The translations under genes and the position numbers were made by a program. From Branchiostoma belcheri (taxonomy: Eukaryota; Chordata; Leptocardii; Amphioxiformes; Branchiostomatidae): a stretch of 64,000 nt of DNA. The stretch's first letter is position 1, and every line of letters begins with the position of its first letter. Below, in pieces: positions 35,325 to 46,900 of the stretch. The stretch lies in NCBI RefSeq assembly GCF_001625305.1, contig NW_017803843.1:2435392-2499391 (forward strand), given 5' to 3'. The notes under the pieces were generated by a model that made no database searches, was not told the DNA's origin, and was given only the letters and a program-made list of their open reading frames with translations.

Positions 35325-36231
35325 TCAGTGTAATAGGTATAAACGAGAATTAAAAATTAAAGAAGTAGGCTATAAGAGCTTTGCGCCAATAAACGTTACA
35401 GTTGAATAACTTAAGTTCATCGAACTTTCATTCCGTCTGTAATCCTGGAGAAATCGAATTGTGTACGTTTCTGGCATACACAGCCGCCGGCTAGCCAAGG
35501 CAGCTTCACACACCACAAATTACCTGTATGGTACCTGTCAGTATCAAGTCCGATGTCGGACGCATAAGTGATCGTGACATTATTCACTAGATTATCAGGT
35601 CGTCGTTTCTCAGAAATGATCCACAGTTTAAATGAATAGCAATAGTTTTTACAAAGATCACATCGAGACAAGAAGAAGAAGTACATGCAAAAGATCAACC
35701 ATGACGGCAATAACAAATAAGACACAGTGACGAGATAACATCAGAAACACAGAACTGTCCGTACCACGTGTGTGGAGGCGATGTCACAGCAGGTTGCTCT
35801 GGACGTGATGACGTGGTTCCCGCTCGACCCTTGCCGTGTGGTGGTAGAGGACGGGAAGGCTATGGACTCACAGTAGCCTCTACAGGCGTTCACTCGGACA
35901 GTCTGTCTCTGGCATCCGGGCACCTCCACAGATTTGTCAACGCCTGTCATAAAACATGAGGCGAAACCTGTCAATGCAGCTAAATGTGTGAACATGACTG
36001 TTGGACAGCTGCAATCAAAGTTTTGGTACGGTTTGTCGAAAATGCCATGACACAAGATGACATAAAATCCATTCTAAATTTATCATACTATTAATTACAC
36101 TCGTTAACAGTTTATCTCTGCTCACCTACGAGATGGCAGCCAGGCCTGTACCAGGGGGCCTGTGCCCTGCCCATGTCGGATGAAGACAGAAGGATCGTCA
36201 GCAGCAGTACCCACGGCAGTAGTCTCTGCAT
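35084..36231 (-). CDS. GPA2: GPA2: glycoprotein hormone alpha-2 (thyrostimulin alpha subunit)
   Basis: A secreted cystine-knot hormone subunit, partner of GPB5. Exons, transcript order: 36231-36126, 35943-35765, 35179-35084; phases 1 and 0; 126 aa. Signal peptide in residues 1-24 (MQRLLPWVLLLTILLSSSDM). The mature chain has the ten family cysteines: GCHLV, PGCQRQ, ACRGYCESIAFPSS, ATCCDIASTHV, RCGNLLVPKTLYSAASC, then ACSICDDNP-stop. CRGYC is the CxGxC knot element, and CESIAFPS and ITSRATCCDI are diagnostic for GPA2 over other alpha subunits. One sequon, NFS, sits in VNFSLRCG. An acceptor-like site (pyrimidine tract then CTGCAG) lies about 50 bp upstream of the ATG, so the 5' UTR is probably spliced. 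It is tail-to-tail with GPB5. Confidence 0.95.
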
Positions 36232-39200
36232 CGTGCCTGCTTCCCGGTGACTGGTTCCTGAATGTTCTATGATTCCTGCAGGGTGATGTAATAAAAGAGG
36301 AGGAAGGAATAAACTCAGGTTGCCTAGTAACCGTGGGTTACATGGAAGTTGACTTTTGACACAGGCACTCTTCAGTCAGCTGATCACGTACCAGAGAAGT
36401 ACCTGTTTTATATCCATATGTTCTGGTGTAATCAGCTTGCTACATTGACTTTTGCAGAGAATGCGATGGTATGAGTTCAACTAGACCTAACTTTTTCACA
36501 AAAACACAATTCTCCAGCCTCCTTTGTTTTCCTGACTTGTTGCTGTAATGGTCTGCTTCATAACACATTCCATTTCTGACCACGCCTGTTTTAGCCTCGG
36601 TTAGCACAGGATTATGACGCAAAGGCCCTGCGTGATGTTTTCAGGTCACATTCGTATCCTATCAACAGGTGTGTTTACTGGGGAGGATCAAGGATATTTG
36701 TACTTTACACACCCGCGGGGTTACACTCCACAGGATGTGATAAAATCCAACTGAGATTCCAAACCGCACCCTGGCAAACCCAGTTGGCGCCGTCTAGAAA
36801 ACTCCACAGGGATCATAACTTGGCGATTTTTTTCTCGCTATGGTCATTGAGGAACAAATTACCCGTAATTGACGATGATTTTCAGTGACACCGGGGTCAT
36901 TTGCACCGCTCGAGTTAAAAGGAATGTAATCTAAAAATATCCGCCCTTAACCTTTAACAACCCATTTCATTCACTCCTGTCCTTTGTATATACTCATTAA
37001 ATAAGCTTTAAACACCTTCCTCCATATGGACGGTGGTATGTTTGGCCACACACATTTACATTTACATTTATCGCTTGGTTAGTGTTTCTCTGTTGTTCCC
37101 TACAGCAAAACGTTTGCTTGTTACCGATGTTGTTGTGACTGGTTTCCAAGCCAAAAATTGGCGTGACGTTAAAGCAGAATATGTTCATACATCATTCGTC
37201 TTCAAATGTTTATGACAACACTCATAACAAAAGGGCAAAACAAGGTTTGTTGAATATTGTTTTGGACACTCCTCACATGAATGGCTAGAAGACAAGTCAT
37301 CTCCCCAGAAATAGGAAGCAGCAGTATTTTATCCTGTTGCTGCCCCGCAACAGATGATCATTACAGTCCCTATGAGCTGAATGGGAATTGTTAACTCAGG
37401 TAACGCCCAAGACGGAGGTCATAAACGTCAACATCAACAAAAGAGACCACTGGATTGATTCAGTCCGTCTCAAACGGAACCGCATGGGCAAACTCCAGGT
37501 TGCCGTGTGACAAAGCAGGGAAGGCATGGGGCGCGCTTATCTTTTCAGATTGTGTTGTCTTTGAAAAGAGCCTGCGTTACTAATTAGAGGATAAACAGCC
37601 AGGACGATTTTCGTTTGTCCGTCCATCAGATATCACAGGTACTATTCAATGGTCTGACAATGATGATTACTACTGTGCTGCGTGATGTTATATGCCCTAT
37701 CAACATAGTACGTAAACTACTATAATAGTTACAATCTCCAACACACCGGTACCTTTGTCGTTTCAACATAAACTTGGGATCGACCTTCAACGAAATTAAT
37801 GAGTTGACCCCAGTTCGCCATGATGGCTATTGCAAACACCCCTGACCTCGCAACCACATCAAAGATACCATGCAACATGATCAAGATGGGAAATGTCCTC
37901 TTACCAAAGACAGCTGATCTACACAGCGATTGCGCTTCTTCAGGGTCTTCTCGGAACTAGGGTGTTCTGGTCTAACGCTACACTACACGGGCCTCCATAC
38001 AGTCTTTGGTGACACGAGATAAGGACTCTCAAGATTTATGAATGAATTTTAATCTTATGAATCAATAATACATATGATTACGTAAAGACAACCCTCCCAC
38101 ACACACTGTATAAGTTGTGAATCACTCTTGTGGGAGACAGATACCCCTTCTTAGAACATGTTGCCTCCCACAACATATTGATGTTCTACCCATTCCTGAA
38201 AACCTGACTTGTCACATGTCCAGTCCTGCTATATAAAAGCTAGCCGTCCTCTACAAAGTAACACCCACCTGCTGAATGCTCCCTTAAGTGCTACTCATCG
38301 GCCGGATGCGATAAGCAAAATGTAGTCTACATGGATCCTATCTTATACCATCCCCCGGTCAGCAATTTGTTTCCAACCTCACGGTATGTTAGCAACGGCT
38401 GGCGGAACCAGCAGGGGACAGGCAGGTGTGGGGAAACGCAGGATTCCCGCTGTGGAGATGATGCACGCTCACGGTTGCTGACGTCCAACCCTCGGGCCCT
38501 TCCGTCAGGTCGGCCTCTCTGTCAATCATTAACTGGCCTCTTTGTCACCGCCTCTTGTCGTGGCTGCCGTGATTGCTTAGGGTGGTCGGTGTACAGCTAT
38601 CTTCCCCTCCTGGCTGAAAGTACCCCGTTAACGTAAACACACGTGCATAATGCGACAAAAATAAAGTCCCCGTTGTCGCATTCCGGACCGAATCCAAGAA
38701 ATCTGGCGGCAGCAATGTCACCTACCAGAGCCAAATCCATAACGCCTCCAAGGCCATGCCAGAGTTTTATCATGCACGATATAGTGATTGTTTCTTCACA
38801 CCAGAGCAGCATTAGTCATCGCAATAAACAACAATCTTGGAAATTATCGTTACATTGATGACTAGCTAGTGTACTGTTGATCATACTGTTGGATTTGCGT
38901 TGAAGATAATTAAATGGTGAAATTGAGATTATATTCATGTCAATCTAGGTTGTCGTAAATGACATGCTAAAGCAAGAAAACAAACAAACAAACAAACAAA
39001 TAAAGACAACACATTAGTGCCCGATATTGGCCTTGGTCCGTTTCAAACAATATTAAAGCATTCTTGTGTCAAATGATACGCGCCATATATAATCCTTTAC
39101 CCTTCCCATGTGACTATTAGCCTGATACTAGTATGCATCTATCCCATCGGAGAAGACTTTGTTCTTCATCCATTGTCACACAACCTGAGATGAATAATTT

Positions 39201-40734
39201 TTAATCTACTGAATTTCGTTCCCTTAGTTCTACCATAGCCTGATTAAATCGCTTTACGGTTGCCGCCCGCCCAACATCCAGCCGCCCCCCGGAAAGGGCC
39301 ACTAAACCCGCGGACGGCAGAGTTTGCGTTACACAGACTAGTTCTACCAGAGAAACTGGAATTAAATAACTATTTTAAAAGTGCCGCTACTGTTTTTCCA
39401 AAGCTCCCAATTCAAGTTTTGCAGTATGACTGGATAAGTACGACGTTTGCAGAGAAGCAAAAGATCGGTAGGTGACGTTGTACACTGCAACATATTTCTG
39501 TATTGAGGAGAGTTCACTGCAGTTGAAAACACCGAGACGTACAATCTCTATCCTTTGCGTTTGGCGTTTGTTTTTGACGCGGTAACGCTCTTCAATATGG
39601 TATTTTCATAATTGTATGATAGCGTTAGATGTTTTTCATAAGCTCAACAACACAAAATTGTAAACAGAAGAACAAAGTCATCTTTGATAAAAAATATCTT
39701 TCATTTGCTACATATTATTTATTTCACAAGGTATCGTGGAAGGTGCAAACCATAAGTCACAATCCCAACAGACATACTCGCAAACGATTATACACAACAA
39801 ACACCTAATATCTGCTTCCAGAACCTTGCCTACCACACAGCTTGTTAAGCCCTATTCCAAGGGATTATAAAAATAGGGGTGTTTCTGAAATATGCATTTA
39901 CTTCAATATGGAAACTGCTACGGTGAAAATAAAAAAAGTGCATCATCACGAACATAATGGCTCACTACACACCCAATTACATAGAAATACAACAGCGAGA
40001 ACTATGACTTGAACTCATTTCAAAAACAGCCCCATACGTTAAAGTTTAAGAACAGATGACCCACAACTGGTTCTAATTACCGACCCACCCCTACGTCTGC
40101 ACGAAGGAAATCAGCCAGTCCCGCTATTCAAAACCATAGGCCATTCCAATCTGCCTCATAAATGTAGGGGTGCATCTAAAATATTACATTGACCACGAAA
40201 ACAGCTACGGTAAAAATAAAAACACGTGCATCTATAATCACCACGGGCATGCCTCCAAACGACGTATGAAATTACATGCCGATTAAACAAAGGGAACCCT
40301 GTGTTTTAGCCGCGAGCACGAAAAACCGTCTGACCACAATACTCCTGCAGGAGGTATACCTCCCTCACGGAGTTACTAGGCTGGACTCCAGGCGGCACCG
40401 CTCAAGGACGTTCGGTGTGTTGGCGCCACCTGGCGACCGTATTGGAGATGTCAGCATTCAAGAAAACATTCGTTTCATACGGACAAAATGGTGATTGCAG
40501 ACAATCAGATCAGTAAACAATGTCCTTCTTGTTCTTATATTTACTACTTTTTTCAGATCACAAGCGTTAGAATTTATAGATACCAAACAGTGACACGAAT
40601 GCTGACTCGAAAGCGCTGTTGTTTGAATGCCGAGCTAGTCTCACTGTTAGGTCGCCCGGCTGCGTGAATCATCTGCTCACTTCTGTCCAGTCGCCTCGAG
40701 ACGGTCGCGCTATGGGCCCTGGGTAACCGTGACG
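36232..40734. other. Intergenic region between GPA2 and PPP4R4; no gene recognised
   Basis: About 4.5 kb. It should contain the GPA2 promoter and first exon (right-to-left) and, near its right end, the PPP4R4 promoter. Simple repeats: TTTACA words near 37066, (CAAA)n at 38980-39003. A diverged tandem duplication lies at 39850-40285. Open frames up to about 100 codons (38331-38636 +) show no recognisable domain. Confidence 0.5.
39850..40285. repeat. Diverged tandem duplication, period about 290 bp
   Basis: Copy A (from about 39850) and copy B (from about 40142) share ordered words: CATTCCAA-like start, TAGGGGTG, AAATAT, GCTACGGT then AAAATAAAAA, GTGCATC, and a final AATTACAT. Divergence is high, so the duplication is old. 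Boundaries are approximate. Confidence 0.5.
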
Positions 40735-40752
40735 CACAGAATGGCGGCGTGA
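40735..40752 (+). promoter_or_regulatory. YY1/TISU-like motif with minimal upstream ORF, PPP4R4 leader
   Basis: CACAGAATGGCGGCGTGA, very close to the TISU/YY1 consensus. Its ATG (40741) encodes Met-Ala-Ala then stop, 178 bp upstream of the PPP4R4 start. It may mark the transcription start region; if transcribed it is a three-codon upstream ORF. Confidence 0.55.
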
Positions 40753-40918
40753 GGATAGTTTTGAACACTAGAGCTGTTTACGTTGCCGAAAATTGCTCTT
40801 GTGAGTGACCTAGGAATCATTCCAGATGGATCGAAACCTCAATTTGTATACATAAGAACCCAGATGGGTTACAGGTAGCCCAAGGTACACTTTGCGCGAC
40901 CCAAATCTCGCCAGGACG

Positions 40919-43900
40919 ATGGATCTCTCAGGTGGGTTGGAGCAGGTCGAAGACGACTTGCAGGAACTTAGTTTGGAGAGGACAATCACCAAGAGCTTAA
41001 AGGTAAGCTATTTATAAAGTTCAAAATAGGGTTAGAAACTTTGAAAAGACCTGTAGGACTGTAGTGTTCAGTTTATTCAACCGTATTGCGGACCTCGATC
41101 ACAGTTGAGAGTATGGGAGTTGCGGTACGTGTCGCCCTCTGTGCATACCTGTGTTTTCAGGGCGACATCTCAAGTTTTGTTTGTCTGAGCCAGTGTCGCC
41201 TTGGGATTCAGCTGCTTTGTCCTCGCGTTAACCGTGAAAACAGTTTGACCGCCCCGAAACTGTTTAGACGATGTCGTGGTATCTTACCGTTGACTTGTGT
41301 TGTTATTTGACCCATAGACCCAAGAAGAGATCGATCGTTTGACTGTTGATGAGAAGCTAGGTGACCTTGAACGTGCTGTTTACCTGCTCAGGTAAGATTT
41401 ACTGTCGACTTTTCATAATCGGTGCAAATATCGAACTCTATGGCTTTTGTTAATCGCCTAAGAGTGACATTTGTGTTGTTATTATATCACATCCATATTA
41501 TTTAAATATTATGTCACATCAGGTGTTCAAGTTGTGCAGCAAATGTAAGATTTAGACTGAAATTAGTGAATCTAGAAATAATTCGTGGATCAATAATTAA
41601 ATTGGTGACATTCATGTACATAGTAATACTAATACGGCATGCCTAACTTTTCTCAAATATAGTATTGAAACAAATATCTACTAGTACCTTTTGCGACTTG
41701 GGGACTGGCATTATATTAGACTGTATATCTGTTATAGTACAAGGAAAATACTTATAAAATATAACATTTAATTGAATTAAGGGCCTCTGAGTCTGAGACA
41801 TCATCAATTCCTCAGAGGTACATCATTGACAGTATTAGAAACATGTAAGGTACATGTTTAGATATTGTCAGGTAGACACTGGAGTACATGTTTTAGATTC
41901 ATGTTTACTAATACATGTATAATCAATCTCTGTTAGTAAAACAGGTGGAGCACATACTGCAACTTTACTACTAGGTTAGATATCCTATTGTTGTGTAGGG
42001 GTGGAAAATTTTTCAACAAAACAAAGAAAAGACTGCTATGCATGCTGTTTTTGTACTGGTAGTTGCAGGCCTTTACAAACAATTTGGTTCATGCATGCCT
42101 GCCATTCTAGAGCCAATAGACAAACACTTAAAAAAGTGTGGTTGTAATTAACAAATTGATGATTTTCAGAAACCGTAACATAAGCATCAGTGGTAATGGT
42201 ACATACATACAATACATGTATTTTGCAAAATGCAACTGTTTTACACACAAATGTGTTGTCAACCCAGATAATAGACTGGTGCCAGTTAGGTGCAGGTAGA
42301 CATCAGATATACCTTAACGGGCTTAAGTTTACAGTGCCAGTTTACCTGCATAAATCCTCATATGCAGGTGGTACATGTATTTCAAGCCCTTTATAGGTAC
42401 AATGTAAAAAACTAAAAAAATATTTGGATGAAGAGTACTAGTGATTATCAAACTGACAAAGAACCTTAGCTTAGAGTATTCTAAGGTAACTACAAAATGT
42501 AGTACATCATGTACAAAATCTGCTTATTTTATACATGCATGCCATGAAACCAGCCACAAATGACTGCCCTTCTTTACAGATGTGCATACTTTAGTAGTTC
42601 ATGAAACACCTAGATCAAACTAAACTATTTGATCCTGATTTAATTGGGGCTAATGAGTATTTCATTAGCATGTTGACATTGTAAATCAAGTTAAGAAACC
42701 AACAACACTGTTTTGTTGAGAACAAAGTCTTTAAGTTTGGCATTTGTAAATAAATTGCTAAATCAGTAGATGAAATGTTTAAGACTAAATGTTGAATGAC
42801 AAACATAAAAGTATTCAGTCCCATTTGTAGTTTTGGGGAAGTGTGGTAGGTTTCCGAATAATATCAGCTAGTAAATAATGTCAAGCATAATATCCAGTGC
42901 CACTGTCTGACTTGATAGGTATTATAACTTGATTTTTTCAAGTACCTTGTGTTAAGTTTAGGGTAGGTGTAATGTAGACTATTTTGCAGGTAAAGGTATC
43001 ATTCTGTTCTTTGTAATTTAGACTGACAGGTATACAATAGAGCTAATTGATATCCCTAAAAGTTGTTGGTGATACTGACATCCCACTATGGGGAAGTTCT
43101 TTTGACACCTGATAGGAGGGATAACACTTAATTAGTTGAAAGAACACTTATTACTATATTCTAGGTAAATACTGATCTGAATTCCAATAATGAATGTCAG
43201 TAGACTATATCATCATTTATACTTTCTGGAAGAACTTGCCTCATTATGTACTAGTACCTTTCAGATCAAAGCTGTCCAGTTTTTTGTTCATTTTATGACC
43301 CGAAATCACATTATTAATTGATCTGCCTATTCTATTTCTGTTTTTCAGAGGAAAAAAATACTATTTGTATATTCTAATGTCTAGTATGGCAGTACCTGTA
43401 CATACATGTATGATTATGAGAGTCCTTGTTAATATATTCAGCTGAACCCTTTCATAACCTGGTCTTGAATAATGTACAAAGATGTTTGTAAACAGAGTCA
43501 AGCCTATCAGATATTGAAAGGACGGGTGAAGTATAGCCAAGCTTGAGCTATAGCCACACTCATTTATTATGATTAGTTAGCAGAATGAGATATGAGATGT
43601 TGAATGAACCAGAAATGTAGCTTACGTTATACCAGTATGGTGAGTCAATGCCAGTATGGATTGGATAGAATACAGAATTGTTCAATGGTCAAATGAATAA
43701 TTTACTTGCCCTAATGTTCTGATTACTTACAGCAATTTAGAAATATTGCCATTTGTATTGTGAGTTACATCAGTGTGCTAAAACGGCAATTCATTGGAAT
43801 TGAAGTGTTATAGACATTCAAATATCTGTAGAATTCCCAAGACAGTAAATCTGCCGTCACAGTGATGTATGGAGTTATCGTATATGGAATGAGATAGTTC

Positions 43901-46900
43901 ATGTAGGTTTTGGAAATGTTTGAAAGCCTTTGTTTGCGGCCTTTTTGTAGAGAGATGGTAACATAAACCAGATGGCATGACAAATTTTTAGCCTGTAGGG
44001 GGTGTGGCAGGAAGATGTTCATGGCACCGATGATATATCAGTATAACCTATCATGTCGTCATCATTCTGTCAAGACAAAATCATAGAGGAATTTTGAAGA
44101 AAGGTGAAATGAGGTTCTTTGAACTTTTTTTTAAATTAGGAGACATGAAAGTTTCAACTGTTGTGTGTACCTGTCTGTTGAAATCAATTACCAGTCAGTA
44201 GATCAATATTTATTTCCATCACTGTTGTTTATGAACAATCTATCATTATTAACAGCAAGAGGGAATTTTGATAAACTAGTTACAAATGTTCAAGTTGAAT
44301 GATATATCTTAATACTCATTTTACTGATCTGTACCATTTTGCTGATCTGTGCCTTGTAAGAAAATACATGTCTGACAGCATTCCATGTGTGGTTCTGTTG
44401 GCTGAAGGAGTCGGCAGTCATGATCTTTGGTTTATTCATCCAAATTCCAATGCTTGGTCTGACTTGAAAGGCTTAGTGGTGTCACCAAATGTGACTTTAA
44501 CTGGTTAAACTCCTGTCTGTAACACAATAGGACTGAGTGGCCTAGATTGTTGTATAGAAATACCCACATCCTTTTAAAAGGTTGGCTTACACATATGTAC
44601 TACAGTAGACATCTCAAACCCATGGACAGGTTGAAACTTAGCATTCAGTAATCTGATATATCTTTGATTCAAACAAATATAGTGTACTTTGGTAAATACT
44701 GAGGCTAGTTAACTGAGTAAGCATTAAGATCTTTGAAACAAGAAATTTAATGTACTGTGTCATGTGCAATTATAATAATATAAATGAATACCATTATCCA
44801 CAAATTGGACCTAAGAATACTGTTGACATTGAGTCAAAATTCAAAGGAGGACTCTGCCAAAAGATGTTTTTATTGATTGATAAGTAATGGCAAATGTATT
44901 GGTACTTAGAAATATATTTTGGTACTTAGCATGTTTATTTTTGGTTTATTAGTTTACTCTATCAGGTAGTTTGACAGCAAGTAAGGCCAAATAATAACAG
45001 TAGTTAGGGAACTTAGACAGTGGTGACCACAAATATTTACCACAATACCAGTACACATGTACTCGTAACTATGAATACATCCTGCTGGGAATTCCAAATC
45101 TGTTCATTGGATATTATACTCCACATCAGGATCTACCTCAGCTGAATCCATGTGCCAGCAATGTTTGTCAGATATTGATTGTGCAGAGTGAAGGACAGGG
45201 TGTTACTGGTGCCAGGTCATTGTTGTTACAGTTAACATCTGTTGGTACATTTGTATGAACAGTCCCGGTTGTTTGACAGCAGCTCTCTTGATTTTCTGAC
45301 GGAGCTTATACAAAGCATGCTTCAGAACGTTTGAACATACTCTGGGCTCTGGAGTCAATACTAACCACAAAGCTGGCTCGCGTGATACAATGGCTGTCTC
45401 CGGCTGAACTAGTCATTGAAAGCTGTATAAGCTTGGATTGCATCATGACTAGTACCAGTACTAGTGTGGGGAATTACCTTTAGCTGTTACAAATATGAAC
45501 TTTATCTCTTAATTTAGACAATTCAAACACATTTCTCATGCAGGAAATTTTAAAAGGTCTACAGCCAGATTGTCTGTTTTTTGCACTCACACCTTTGATG
45601 CTGTTTCATGGAGTTTCATTTCAAAATTGGTGTATTGTAAAGATTGAGACAAATGTTATAATGTTTCTAATATGTGTGCAGCTCTGGGCAGGAGGTCCAG
45701 CGCATCAGTGTTGTGAACAGTCTCCCCCAGCTGATACAGGACAATGCACCTGAGGCCATGCGCAGGGTGGTTCCCAAAGTCAGGGTCAGTAACTGCAATT
45801 TTACATCTTTTGATTTCTATTAGTAATACATTGTTGTAACTCATGTCTGTGAAAGACCATCGTTATTGGTAAGTTTACAAGTGTTAGTTGTTGAAATGGT
45901 TGGCATCAGGACATGTAGGCTCTCTTTACATCCATAATAGACTGTAGAAACTGCAACATGTGTTCTCCTGACTGAACCCTCCCCACTGTTCACCCTGTAG
46001 GAAATGCTACACGTGGCCGGAGCGGACGTCCAGCTGGCTGCTACCATCTCCTTCCTGTCCATCCTGGAGCGAGAGGTCATCCCCATCTCCACCTACTCCT
46101 CCACCTTCCTCCAGACCATCATCATGAGCCTGGAGGTCAAGGACCCAGGTCAGCATGGGGGTGCACTACAGCATCAGGGCTTGATTTTTAATTTATTTTT
46201 CAAAAAATGAAGGACTGGAACTGGTGGTATTTTGAGCCCTGACTATGCTAGTACTAGTTGTAGATACATCTCCCATTGTGCATATACTACTCCACGGCTT
46301 GGAGACTTTGTTTCACTTTCAGAACTAATCCAGTTTAATAACTGTTACACATAAAGTCCTTCTATATGATTATCCAGAGTCTGGCTTGATGGAAACAATA
46401 CTCCATACTATCAAGGTCATGAAGGACTCAATCTGAAGTTATATTAGTACCAATTGGGAAGTCCACCAGAGATTATGCAACTAAGTCACTGTCTTTTATA
46501 CATGAAAGGTGAACATCCTACAGGACAAAAGTGAGACAAACTATTTTCTTTTGTTGTGTTTGTCACTGTACTTCTAACACAACAGGTGTCCCAGGATCCA
46601 TGTCACAATACCTGCAAATGTCCCCATGCACGCTATTGGTACCAACACTTCTCCCAGGATTTAGGCCAGCTTTCTTTTAGGTTGGCTTAACTCAAGCTTG
46701 TGGTCTACCCTTCACTTAGTAGACTCACAATACCTTTTGACGTATGTTAGCCCCCTGGTCACATATCTCCTTTGAACATCTCCCCCTGCAGCTAACTAGG
46801 GATAATTTTGGACAATTGTTATGCAAATACCAGCATTTCTTCTGCCCTACAGTCATGGTGCTGTACCTGTTATCTAAGCAAGTCTCTGATCTCCAAATAC

